The position numbers and the translations under genes are program-made. A DNA stretch of 64,000 nt from Diogma glabrata (lineage: Eukaryota; Arthropoda; Insecta; Diptera; Cylindrotomidae), in assembly GCA_963693315.1 (NCBI GenBank), contig CAVNZG010001019.1:1-64000 (forward strand), written 5' to 3'. The number at the start of each line of letters is the position of its first letter. The stretch's first letter is position 1. The notes beneath the pieces were generated by a model. The model saw nothing but the letters and a program-made list of their open reading frames with translations, was not told where the DNA came from and ran no database searches. Below are positions 1-11,159 of this stretch, one piece after another.

Positions 1-174
1 GGCAGCCGATTTTTTTAAGTCGTTTATTACGTCAGTCTCCATTGTAGTCGTGGTCTACCTCGCGGTCGCCCACTCCCTGGGGCACTAACGTACATTTTTC
101 TAATCATTCAGACTGTGAATCGGCTCGTAGAACATCCCCAAACCAAGCAATCCTATTAGAACGGATACAACCTA

Positions 175-1845
175 TTATATCAGGACCCTCAAGAAGGTCT
201 CTGATCTCAAAGTTATATCGGGTTCTATACTCTCCATCGTCTGTCTTAAGTGGACCAAAAATGTAGCGTAGGATCTTACGCTCAAATACAGATAATGCGA
301 TTCGTCATTTTGTGTAAGGGTCCACGTTTGTGACCCATACATCACAACCGGTCTAATCAATGTCTTGTACAACTTGAGCTTGGTGTTAGTTGATACATAC
401 GGAGATCCAAGGAGAGGTTTGATTGAGTAGAAAGTTCGATTACCTGCAGCGATTCGAGCTTTTATATCTGTAAATATGCTGTTGTTTGAGTCAAGCATTG
501 ATCCCAAATATTTAAAAGATTCAACTCCCTCAATTCGTTCATCGCCGCACATCAAATCTTTCTTCTCAGACTCTCTTGAAACATTCATATGTTTGGTTTT
601 ATTGTAGTTAATTTGAAGACCAATTTTTCTAGCTCCACTCTCAAGCGACTTAAAAGTCTCACTCATAACAACTTCACTTCGGCCGAGGATGACAACATCA
701 TCAGCGTATGCAATCATCTGTACTGAGTTTATTGACAAGATATTGTTGTTAGTCGGCAGTTTCTTTTGACGGCACACATATTCCAAGGCTAAATTAAAAA
801 GTATAGGAGAGATAGCATCACCTTGTCTTAACCCGGAGTCGACTTTAAAAAACCTTGATATTTCGTTCTCTACTCGTACACAGCATTGATAGTTCTGTAC
901 TGTCATTCTGCATAGTGATACCAGTTTACCAGGAATTCCCATTGACACCAGAGCAGACCATAGAGTCTCTCGTTCGAGAGAGTCGTAGGCCCGTCTGAAA
1001 TCAATGAAGAGTTGGTGCACTGGTATGTTGAACTCTCGGCACTTTTCCAAAATCATCCTTATCGAGAAAAGTGCATCGGTGGTACCTCGGCCCCGCCGGA
1101 AGCCACACTGATATTCTCCAAACAGTTGTTCAGCAAAAGGATTGATTTTGGATAGCAAAATGTAAGAAAAGATCTTATATGCTGTGCAGAGTAGAGCTAT
1201 TCCTCTGTAGTTTGCACATTGTAGGCGATTACCTTTTTTATGGATTGGTATCAGCATAGCTGTGTTCCAGTCCTGTGGCATGGCTTCAGTCCTCCATATC
1301 ATTTGAACAAGTTCAAACAATCTTAAGGATAGAGTTTCACCACCATGTACAATCATTTCGGATGTTATATCGTCGATACCAGGTGCTTTATTGCATTTTA
1401 ATTTTGACAGCGCCGCATCGAATTCCTCTTTGGTGGGTTCGTCTACATGTACCTTTGACGCACGAATAAGCTTTGCTCGTCGCCCGACTTGTTTCTGGTC
1501 ACTTAAGTTGAGAAGATTCTCAAAATAAGCGGCCCAAGTGTCTAAAATATTTTTAAGGTCTACTTGTAGCTCCTCATCTTCGTTTTGAATAGCAGTCGAT
1601 CTAGTTTGAGGGCCCTTCTTTAAGGTTTTAACCTGTTGAAAGAAGTTACGCGATTGATGTTCCTCGTCGACGGTCTTAGCTTCAGTAGGTGCATGCACGG
1701 CAATAAGAGAAATATTGTTATATGTACCACGTACACGTAGGTAGCAAATCCTCTCACTGACCGGGATGAATTTCATCACGGCTTCTTGTATGCTTTGCAC
1801 CAACAAGAAAGCCAGTTCCAAATTCTCTTCGAGAAGGATGACCAC
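175..1845 (-). pseudogene. LINE reverse transcriptase ORF (RTE-like)
   Basis: Open frame of 556 codons. Residues 1 to about 60 include an endonuclease scrap read partly out of frame. The RT domain spans roughly residues 140-420. Visible motifs are LFIDFRRAYDSL (motif A, first catalytic Asp), SGLRQGDAISPILFNL (motif B) and MIAYADDVVILG (motif C, YADD), so the palm catalytic residues are intact. The thumb/C-terminal motif LIRPVVMYGSQTWTL follows. After WTL the frame slips and the last 45 residues are shadow sequence. It would have copied the element RNA into DNA at the target. It is not expected to be functional, because the endonuclease half is deleted and both ends are frameshifted. Confidence 0.85.
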
Positions 1846-2010
1846 TACAGTATAGAGAGTGACTATCCAAATCTTGTTTTCCGATTATTGGCTGTCTAAT
1901 TTCTTGCAGAGCTATGATATCCATCCCATACCTCTCAGCCTCTGTTTCTAGACTTATAAGAGCATCAGGAGCGCTCAGGCTGCGTTCCACGTTCCGATTC
2001 GGTAGTCTGG
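1754..2010 (-). pseudogene. LINE endonuclease N-terminal fragment
   Basis: The minus strand encodes PDYRIGTWN (around 1983-2009), then, one frame over, a stretch ending in DIIALQEIR and FGTGFLVGAKH. These match the start of EEP-type endonucleases of RTE/BovB LINEs (the Asn of TWN and the Glu of QEIR are metal-site residues). At least two frameshifts occur, one near 1979 after TWN and one near 1790-1840 before the segment KFIPVSERICYLRVRG. The fragment stops before the GDFN and SDH motifs expected of this fold, which are absent downstream. Confidence 0.75.
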
Positions 2011-2040
2011 TCCTTTTTCACGTCCAGGTAAAATTCTGTT

Positions 2041-3095
<1,055 letters not shown>

Positions 3096-3175
<80 letters not shown>
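3096..3175. repeat. (TA)n microsatellite between MITE copies
   Basis: Eighty bases of TA repeat separating the two inverted MITE copies. Confidence 0.97.
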
Positions 3176-3177
<2 letters not shown>

Positions 3178-3401
3178 CACCAAGTCACATTTTTAAAATT
3201 TTACAGGAAAGCCAAAAAACTGTTTGAAAATGGACTATTTACTATGGACTTGGACTATTTAAAATTGTTCTATCTCGAAAACTACACTAGTTAGGACTCA
3301 GTGCTATTAACCTCTCGGTAGAGATTAAAATCCTGATTCTAACAGTATAAAAAAACGTATTTTGAAAAAATTGGACTTGGTGTAGTTTACCTCCCACCTA
3401 C

Positions 3402-3403
<2 letters not shown>
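3176..3403 (-). mobile_element. Second MITE copy, inverted and end-truncated
   Basis: Reverse-complement copy of the 2850-3095 element with a few substitutions and small indels. It starts inside the TIR (at ACACCAAGTC), so about 18 bp of one TIR are missing. The other TIR is complete and ends CTCCCACCTACAG. The two copies with the TA spacer form a hairpin of roughly 230-bp arms. Confidence 0.75.
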
Positions 3404-3441
<38 letters not shown>

Positions 3442-3677
3442 ATATATATATATATATAATATATATAGTATATTATATATGTATATATATATATTATATA
3501 TATATATATAATATATATACATATATATAATTATATACTATATATATATAATATATATATATATAATATATTATATATATATATAGTATACTATATTATA
3601 TATATTATTATATATATATATAATATTATATATATATATTAATATATTATATACTATTATAATATATAATATATAAT

Positions 3678-3708
<31 letters not shown>

Positions 3709-3821
3709 TATATATATAATATATATTATAATATATATATATATTATATATATATTTATATATAATATATATATATTATTATAATATATATAATTATATA
3801 TAATATATAATATATATATAT
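3404..3821. repeat. Degenerate TA-rich tract
   Basis: About 418 bp composed only of A and T apart from a few single G or C bases. TA runs are broken by frequent AA and TT steps. It looks like an old, slipped (TA)n tract. No other structure seen. Confidence 0.9.
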
Positions 3822-4854
3822 AATTTTAGGGTGCTTTTTTTTGGGGCGACAACTCTTTTTTCCTGGTGCCCCACCGAAATTTTGTTGGAAATACCCAAGA
3901 AAACGTCCTCCTAAAATATGAGCCCTCAAAATTAATGTTTAGCACTCGGCATTTGCGTTTGAATATTTTCCATACAAAATACATGTAAACTTTAGTGTTT
4001 TTTAAAAAAAAATTACAGCTCAGCGGCATTTTATACTATTTGAAAATGGAAAAAGCAACTAACTCAGGATTAAATTATCTACAAAAATGCTTATGGAGAT
4101 GTAACTGTAACTTACACCGGTGACACAGTACAGATCACAAAAGTAAATTTTATATGAATTTCTTGTTCTTTTGTTTTTATTTCATAAATGGCTGAAGCTA
4201 CAGGAAAAATGTCAATAACAAAGTTGTAGTTAATTAAGTTTCCTACAAAAAACTCACAACAACCGAATCTCTATGATTGATATTTCTCGAGATAATAAAA
4301 CATTCATTATTTTAGAACTTGCGGTCTTCATAAATTGATGACGAAAATCTCTTAAAACATCCATTTTAATAAAAGCTTATTATCTCGAGAAATATCAATC
4401 ATAGAGATTCGGTTTTTATGAGTTTTTTGTAGGAAACTTAATTAACTACAACTTTGTTATTGACATTTTTCCTGTAGCTTTAGCCATTTATGAAATAAAA
4501 ACAAAAGAACAAGAAATTCATATAAAATTTACTTTTGTGATCTGTACTGTGTCACCGGTGTAAGTTACAGTTACATCTCCATAAGCATTTTTGTAGATAA
4601 TTTAATCCTGAGTTAGTTGCTTTTTTCCATTTTCAAATAGTATAAAATGTCGCTGAGCTGTAATTTTTTTTTTTAAAAACACTAAAGTTTACATGTATTT
4701 TGTATGGAAAATATTCAAACGCAAATGCCGAGTGCTAAACATTAATTTTGAGGGCTCATATTTTAGGAGGACGTTTTCTTGGGTATTTCCAACAAAATTT
4801 CGGTGGGGCACCAGAAAAAAAGAATTGTCGCCCAAAAAAAAAGCACCCTAAATT
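3822..4854. mobile_element. 1.03-kb palindromic (foldback-like) element in (TA)n
   Basis: The two halves are near-perfect inverted complements. The left end AATTTTAGGGTGC pairs with the right end GCACCCTAAATT, and pairing continues through both arms to a short asymmetric centre at about 4305-4370. Arms are roughly 480 bp, with only scattered mismatches and 1-bp indels. No protein-coding frame spans it. It sits exactly between TA-rich tracts on both sides. The structure is that of a long-inverted-repeat MITE or foldback element. The superfamily cannot be fixed, because TA flanks hide any target duplication. Confidence 0.75.
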
Positions 4855-5045
4855 ATATATATATATATATATATTCCATGTATATGATATAGCAATCTAT
4901 ATTTATTTTATAAATTTTATGTATATGATATAGAGCAATCAGGATTTATCCTCGTTCAAACATATTTCAAAATTGTAATACTCTTTGTAGAGACGAACAA
5001 AATCCACAATATTTGACGACCGAATAGTCTGCGGCAATGTTACTT
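4855..5045. other. Short TA tract and unassigned spacer
   Basis: A 20-bp TA run, then a duplicated GTATATGATATAG motif about 50 bp apart, then unique-looking AT-rich sequence leading to the satellite. Nothing coding. Confidence 0.5.
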
Positions 5046-5291
5046 GGTGATCACTGTTTTGTTATACTCTAGATTTTCTAGTATTGAATAACAAAATTGT
5101 ATCTGTGAGAAGAAGATGACTAGTCTTCACTTGTGTCTATTGACACATGATCAACAATTAATTCAGTAAATTATTTGTGATGTAACATCACCCCGATGGA
5201 AAATCTCCCATCAAGAATAATATAAGAACTGAATCTAAAAAATTATGGTGCAAATTATGAAACTTTTTGCAATCCATACAATTTTAGAGCG

Positions 5292-5369
5292 ATCTAGTTT
5301 CGAACCAATGAGAAAATTTTTAAAACTTTAAAAAAGTTTATCATTCTCATCAGGGCTAGCCGACTAGAT
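5292..5369 (-). ncRNA. Hammerhead ribozyme, satellite copy 1
   Basis: On the minus strand the order is: stem III strand AUCUAG, cleavage triplet GUC, short stem I GGCUAGCC, core CUGAUGA, stem II region, core GAAA, stem III partner CUAGAU. Stem III is 7 bp including the U-A pair of the triplet, with no mismatch. Stem II starts GAA/UUC and continues UGA/UCA after a 4-nt bulge, with an inner AAACUUU/AAAGUUU helix. All core residues match the hammerhead consensus. Stem I is only 2-3 bp as a hairpin, but GGCUAGCC is self-complementary, so a dimer could form. Predicted cleavage lies between plus-strand positions 5361 and 5362. Confidence 0.72.
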
Positions 5370-5748
5370 AAACTCTACCAAAAAATGTTAACGCTAATGA
5401 TTATAAACCAAAAATTAGGTTACAACTCTAGCGAAGTGTAAAAACAAAAAATTTACATAAACATACATTTAATAAATTCAGGTTTAGTCAATTAATTTCT
5501 CTGGTGATCACTGTTTTGTTATACTCTAGATTTTCTAGTATTGAATAACAAAATTGTATCTGTGAGAAGAAGATGACTAGTCTTCACTTGTGTCTATTGA
5601 CACATGATCAACAATTAATTCAGTAAATTATTTGTGATGTAACATCACCCCGATGGAAAATCTCCCATCAAGAATAATATAAGAACTGAATCTAAAAAAT
5701 TATGGTGCAAATTATGAAACTTTTTGCAATCCATACAATTTTAGAGCG

Positions 5749-5826
5749 ATCTAGTTTCGAACCAATGAGAAAATTTTTAAAACTTTAAAAAAGTTTATCA
5801 TTCTCATCAGGGCTAGCCGACTAGAT
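5749..5826 (-). ncRNA. Hammerhead ribozyme, satellite copy 2
   Basis: Exact 457-bp translation of the copy-1 motif with no substitutions seen. Core CUGAUGA and GAAA, GUC triplet and 7-bp stem III are intact. Together with copy 1 it would release a 457-nt unit from a minus-strand transcript. Confidence 0.72.
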
Positions 5827-6205
5827 AAACTCTACCAAAAAATGTTAACGCTAATGATTATAAACCAAAAATTAGGTTACAACTCTAGCGAAGTGTAAAA
5901 ACAAAAAATTTACATAAACATACATTTAATAAATTCAGGTTTAGTCAATTAATTTCTCTGGTGATCACTGTTTTGTTATACTCTAGATTTTCTAGTATTG
6001 AATAACAAAATTGTATCTGTGAGAAGAAGATGACTAGTCTTCACTTGTGTCTATTGACACATGATCAACAATTAATTCAGTAAATTATTTGTGATGTAAC
6101 ATCACCCCGATGGAAAATCTCCCATCAAGAATAATATAAGAACTGAATCTAAAAAATTATGGTGCAAATTATGAAACTTTTTGCAATCCATACAATTTTA
6201 GAGCG

Positions 6206-6283
6206 ATCTAGTTTCGAACCAATGAGAAAATTTTTACAACTTTAAAAAAGTTTATCATTCTCATCAGGGCTAGCCGACTAGAT
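6206..6283 (-). ncRNA. Hammerhead ribozyme, satellite copy 3
   Basis: Same motif. One substitution (plus-strand A to C at about 6238) falls in the distal stem II helix, breaking one inner pair. The catalytic core, triplet and stem III are unchanged. Confidence 0.7.
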
Positions 6284-6662
6284 AAACTCTACCAAAAAAT
6301 GTTAACGCTAATGATTATAAACCAAAAATTAGGTTACAACTCTAGCGAAGTGTAAAAACAAAAAATTTACATAAACATACATTTAATAAATTCAGGTTTA
6401 GTCAATTGATTTCTCTGGTGATCACTGTTTTGTTATACTCTAGATTTTCTAGTATTGAATAACAAAATTGTATCTGTGAGAAGAAGATGACTAGTCTTCA
6501 CTTGTGTCTATTGACACATGATCAACAATTAATTCAGTAAATTATTTGTGATGTAACATCACCCCGATGGAAAATCTCCCATCAAGAATAATATAAGAAC
6601 TGAATCTAAAAAATTATGGTGCAAATTATGAAACTTTTTGCAATCCATACAATTTTAGAGCG

Positions 6663-6740
6663 ATCTAGTTTCGAACCAATGAGAAAATTTTTAAAACTTT
6701 AAAAAAGTTTATCATTCTCATCAGGGCTAGCCGACTAGAT
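6663..6740 (-). ncRNA. Hammerhead ribozyme, satellite copy 4
   Basis: Same motif as copies 1 and 2, intact, in the last and truncated satellite unit. Confidence 0.72.
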
Positions 6741-7037
6741 AAACTCTACCAAAAAATGTTAACGCTAATGATTATAAACCAAAAATTAGGTTACAACTCT
6801 AGCGAAGTGTAAAAACAAAAAATTTCCAAGAATTTCCATTTCCCAATTTCCCTCCTAAAATCCTCCAAGAACAAAAAATAAGGAGTTTAAAATACGAAAC
6901 CTATTTATAGGTAGTATAACATGCCCGGTTCGCCTAGAGTTGGACAACATAAGTTTACTATGTAGATATGGAGGACTCTTGTTGTTTAAAATCTTATGGA
7001 TATATAAGCAAGTACGAAATTCAAAGTATTTTTCAAT

Positions 7038-7601
7038 TTAACATCCCAGGATTAGTTTAGAAAAAGCCGAAACGTGGTCATATTTTCTTAACGAAAAGAC
7101 ATATCTTACACATGCATTGAACAACATTCTTAACCTAAGCATGCATTTATCAAACATACCAAACAAGACTACATCGCAGTACAAAAAATGTGGCAAAACA
7201 TAAGCCATAAATAGCCTATGTCGCAATTTCACACTAGTAGATGCCGTTAATTTCCATAGAGAACGAAGAATGCCATACACACATATTGTATCAATAACAC
7301 GACTACATATTGTATCAATATGTTCCTCCCAGGACAGTGTAGAGTCAACAATAAGCCTCAGATTTCGCACAGAAGTTGAGTAATTACTCACCTCATTATC
7401 CACTACAACATTAGGAAAGTACTACTCAACAAATTATATTTATAAATAATAATAGATTGAGTTTTTTTGACATTCAGAAGCAAGTCATTATCATGTGCCC
7501 ATTTCAAAATTCTCTTAATGCCATCATTCAATTTTTCCAAACAAGAAACCCTTGCATTAAATTCATCACCCAAATAAACTTGGAGATCATCTGCGTACAT
7601 A
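7038..7601 (-). pseudogene. LINE RT palm end and thumb
   Basis: Starts MYADDLQVYLG (motif C) directly beside the hAT, then LKWAHDNDLLLNVKKTQSI. After a frameshift near 7403 it continues VRNLRLIVDSTLSWEEHID and YVLPHFLYCDVVLFG. After the stop at 7038 the same family sequence continues to about 6850 (YFEFRTCLYIHKIL, then SRRTGHVILPINRFRIL). It is the 3' half of the RT interrupted by the hAT. Confidence 0.82.
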
Positions 7602-9453
7602 CATAGGCGTAACTAAGTAGGGGCCTAGAGGGCCCGGCCCCCTCTAGACGAATTTTGGCCCCCCCTAGAACACAAAGCTCATGAAGCATATAACAGTTAG
7701 GGAACTAAAGAATTTGCTGTTCAAAATTATTTCAAAACGTTAGCATCAATATTTAATTAAATTATTTGTTTTTTATTTGTGATATATGATCATCTCGATA
7801 GAAAAAATTACCTACCATTAAAGTATTAGAAATAAACCAATTTATTGACAAGTATGAAAAAAAATTTTACAGTTCAAATCACTGATCTTCATTTCAATTT
7901 AAAAAGTACATACTACCAATAATACTGCCACAAAAGTATCTACAAAATGGTCGCTTATCTTTAAAAGAGAAAACATTTTCTTTCCAACAAGTGACTTGTC
8001 AGATCAGATGTCAGAATGTCAAATGAATTCATAATTTCTGGAAAACCACTCCTTCCAATTTGTTCAACGAAAAACATCGCAATAAAAACAATATAGACTT
8101 CGTTTTAAAAAATACGGTCTTATTTCTCCATAAGACCTAAAACCAGTCTGATGGATTCGAAGTCTGATGGATTTATTTCTGGAATTATCTGAATTCTGTA
8201 TGGCTGAAAATGAAAATCGTTGTGCACAGTACTGCATTAAATGGTTGGGGGTGTGTGATTACTGTAAACAATGAATTGTTATTTTTGGACTAATTTTTAT
8301 TTTTCAATAGCTTTGACACAGGGTGCCTCAAAATATGTTAAGAAATTTAGAGACTGGGAATATTGATTTTGTATAATTTTTGTTTGTTTGAAAGCTACTA
8401 AGTAAGGATTTATAATTTATAATACAATTTATAACTTTATATGATTTTTTTCAATTTTTATTTGCCAAAAATGTCGGTTTTAAAAAGAACATTTTTTTCT
8501 TTTATTTTTGTGATTTAAAGATTTATTATTTACACAAACATAAATCTAAATATAAACATATATAACTGCATTAAAATCGGTAGAAGAAGTAGCAACGGCG
8601 TCAAAAGTGACACTAAACACCGCTAATTTCACCGATCATATTCTATAGGTGCCGGGTTACAGTGGCGTTAAGGGCAACTATATAACGGATGCACTTGCTA
8701 AGCAAGGGACTGAACTCGATCTTCTACAAGAAATGGAAGCTCTAAGTGGGTCGTTTGTCCCTCTCAAACAACTAACTTATGACAGGGTAAATGCGTAATC
8801 TATAGTCAAACAAAATTAGCTGCAAGATAAGCAGATTATCTTTCCCACACTAGACCTGCAGCGTTCCAAAGAACTTATATCCTTGAGTAGGAAGAATATT
8901 AGTTCATTGGAAAAGTCATCACTGGTTATTGAATCCTTGGAGAGCAGCCAAGTACTGATTGAAGGAGCTGTAAGGATGAGGATCAGGAGAAACCAGCGTT
9001 TCATTTACTTTGCACGTGTCTAGAATTCGCCCTTTCTACGGAAAACTCTTTTGGAACGTACACATTTAAAACTCTCACCAACCTGGGTAATTATAAACTC
9101 ACGCAAATACTTAGCTTCATGAGAAGCTCCAAATAGTTCGAATAGGGGAACGAGATTCTTTGGTATCACCACCTACGTATTTTGGTCTTACTATGTCGCC
9201 CTGATGTTGTGCTTTTGGTGACAGTTACTGCATACTAGCCTAACATAAATAACCTAGAAAAAAATATAATTGATAGTAAATTTGAAAATAAACTTCAAAT
9301 TGACACACCCGTTATGTATTAAAAGAAAGAAATAAAAACGGAAAATTTATTAATTATTTTACTCATTAATTATTTTACTAATTAATTCAATTAATTATTT
9401 GCAATATTATGGGGCCAGGCCCACCCTAGAACAATTTCCTAGTTACGCCAATG
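7602..9453. mobile_element. hAT element, 1852 bp, 8-bp TSD
   Basis: The ends CATAGGCGTAACTA and TAGTTACGCCAATG are inverted repeats, with further inverted similarity in the GC-rich GGCCCGGCCCC / GGGGCCAGGCCC blocks. The element is flanked by a perfect 8-bp duplication CGTACATA (7594-7601 and 9454-9461), the hallmark of hAT transposition. No hAT transposase frame is visible, so it is non-autonomous. It interrupts a LINE RT codon-perfectly and carries a LINE fragment inside. Confidence 0.92.
8649..9005 (+). pseudogene. LINE RNase H fragment inside the hAT
   Basis: The plus strand reads VPGYSGVKGNYITDALAKQGT from 8649. This matches the C-terminal end of RNase H domains of jockey/R1-type LINEs (consensus VPGHSGxxGNExADxLAR), with the active-site His replaced by Tyr. 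The following bases match the post-RNase H tail (SLSRKNISSL). It has no start and no continuation, so it is a captured or inserted scrap. Confidence 0.75.
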
Positions 9454-9461
9454 CGTACATA

Positions 9462-9973
9462 TGAAACTTAGAGAACCTTAAGCAAGAAGAGATATCGTTT
9501 ACAAAAAGTGAAAATAACAGAGGTCCCAAAACAGACTCTTGCGGTACACTTTCATATAATGACATTTCATCTGACCGCACACTACCAATCTCAACTATTT
9601 GTGTTCTTCCCAACAAATAAGAATAAATCAACTTACAGGCAGATGATGAGAAATTGTAAAGTCTTGAAAGTTTTCTACATAGTTTCTTAAAGTTTATATA
9701 ATTAAAAGCTTTTGAAAAATCCAAAAGTACCAGAACAGTAAACTTGTTAGCATCCGCATTACGTCTAATATCATCAGTAATATTCAGTAAGGCAGAAGTA
9801 GTACTATGACCCGGTCTATAGGCTGACTGGAACTCCGATAATAAATCATTCGTTAGCAGATATTTCTCTATTTGATCCTTTATAATAATTTCAATCGCTT
9901 TACTCATAGTTGATAGGATGCTTATAGGTCTTAAATCCGATATTGTTTTAGGGTTTTTTTTAGTTTTTAGCAA
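9462..9973 (-). pseudogene. LINE RT palm, 5' part, cut by hAT
   Basis: Contains LRPISILSTMSKAIEIIIKD, FQSAYRPGHSTTSALLNI, motif A VLVLLDFSKAFNYI and motif B SVPQESVLGPLLFSLF; the family consensus there is GVPQGS, so the first Gly is Ser and the second Glu. The frame ends at KFHMYA, precisely where the hAT target duplication starts. The missing DD of the active site is on the far side of the hAT. Confidence 0.85.
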
Positions 9974-10559
9974 TCTTCCATCTCTTAGGAAAGTAAGACT
10001 GTGTCAAAATGCTATTAAATGTATGCAAAATATATGACGAGATTACGGGCAAGAGAATCTTGATGAATCTCAACGATATGTTGTCCAAGCCAACGGATTG
10101 AGATTTTATGGAGTAGATTGATCTATGAAGATCCTGGTAAGAAATATTTTCAAATGCCAGTTGGCGAGAGTTAGGATCAATGTCACTAAAGATCATGCTA
10201 GTATTCGTATCAATAACAGGCTGAGTAATAGGTGTACAACAATATGTATTCACATCATTTGGAGAAAGCGATACCTGAACGTGCTCATTGCTTTTTCCAA
10301 CGCAAAGGCTTTTTAAATTTCCCCAGAAAACTCTTGATGGGAGATTTGAATCAAGCTTTTTATTCAAAAAATCAAATCGCATTTTACGCTTCAGAGACGT
10401 TAGTTTATTCCTCAGACTAGTGTATACTTTCCAGTTCTCATCTGTACGAAATCTAGTCCACCTATGGTAGGCTTTGTCCCTATCTCTTATACCACTTTTT
10501 ATCTCAGCAGAAAACCATCTTAGTGAAGACAATGATATATCAATAGTTCTCAGGGGCAC
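9960..10559 (-). pseudogene. LINE RT, N-terminal linker and fingers
   Basis: A 199-codon frame similar to the segment between endonuclease and RT in CR1/jockey LINEs: a basic helix (RDRDKAYHRWTRFRTDENW) followed by SVGLDNISLRFIKILLPVI, the usual G-D-I start of the fingers, then SYFPKRWKIAKN. A frameshift near 9965 joins it to the RT palm frame at 9443-9973. Confidence 0.8.
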
Positions 10560-10590
10560 AAACCCTTATATGCTGGACATTGATGATCAT

Positions 10591-11159
10591 TAAGCATGTT
10601 GAAAATCTGTGGCGAACATAAAAATTAAATTTAAAAATTAAAAATTGAGTTGGCGATGTTTTTTATGTAATGAATTATTTAAAAAAAAAACAAAAATTTT
10701 CATTCTAATTTTTCCAAAAAATATTTAAACTTTCCGTTTTTCTAAAAATATTTAAAAAAATTTAATACGACGGTTTTACTCAAATAAATTGTAATTTTAA
10801 GTTATCCTTAAATTGTAATTTGAAGTTAATAAAATTAAATACAAGAAGATGAAAAAAAGGTAGTTGTCAATTCTGGCTAGATTAATACATACTTCAACAA
10901 GCTGTTTAATTCCCTGAATATGCTTTTAATTCAATTTCAAAAAGTTATTTAACAAAATAAAGTCTTAAATTTAGTGTTTGTATAAGATACATGTCAATAA
11001 TATAATAATAATACAATGGAACAAAATATTAAAAATAAGGAGTAAGCAACAATTGAATCTGTGTGAACACTGGAATATATAGAGATATAAGAACTTGATC
11101 TCTAATTAATTTGCATCAAAAGAATTCTGTTACAATCACAGCTTACATATTGGATTTTA
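10591..11159. other. AT-rich spacer
   Basis: About 570 bp, strongly AT-rich, with no frame, RNA or repeat that I recognise beyond homopolymer runs and a short duplicated TTAAATTGTAATTT motif. Confidence 0.6.

Larger units (their letters stand above)
1..2040 (-). mobile_element. RTE-type LINE, decayed
   Basis: Non-LTR retrotransposon remnant read on the minus strand. It carries the start of an endonuclease (EEP fold) and most of a reverse transcriptase, in the order typical of RTE/BovB-like elements. The endonuclease start GTWN is readable at about 1985-1996, and the motif IALQEIR follows in another frame. After the stretch ending HAPTEAK (about 1680) the protein jumps straight to the linker before the RT, so the catalytic second half of the endonuclease is deleted. 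At the 3' end the frame shifts again: the conserved GCIRSNRIAWFGDVLRA stretch (about 118-175) lies in a different frame from the main ORF. The 3' end reaches the window edge. The element is dead. Confidence 0.85.
5046..6826. repeat. 457-bp satellite, 3.9 tandem copies
   Basis: Head-to-tail repeat with unit starts at 5046, 5503, 5960 and 6417 (GGTGATCACTGTTTTG), a constant 457-bp period. Copies are almost identical; I saw an A to C change at about 6238 and an A to G near 6408. The array starts mid-sequence, and its last unit is cut after ACAAAAAATTT, where LINE sequence begins. Each copy carries a hammerhead ribozyme core on the minus strand, so it is a ribozyme-bearing satellite. The near-identity suggests recent amplification or homogenisation. 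Confidence 0.93.
6835..10590 (-). mobile_element. CR1/jockey-like LINE, split by a hAT element
   Basis: Minus-strand non-LTR element. Reading from 10590 downward it holds the linker after the endonuclease, the RT, and a C-terminal region to about 6850. The hAT at 7602-9453 splits the RT inside its MYADD motif; removing it and one target duplication restores the frame across the junction. It is 5'-truncated (no endonuclease) and its 3' side ends abruptly at the satellite. It contains stops and frameshifts. Confidence 0.85.
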
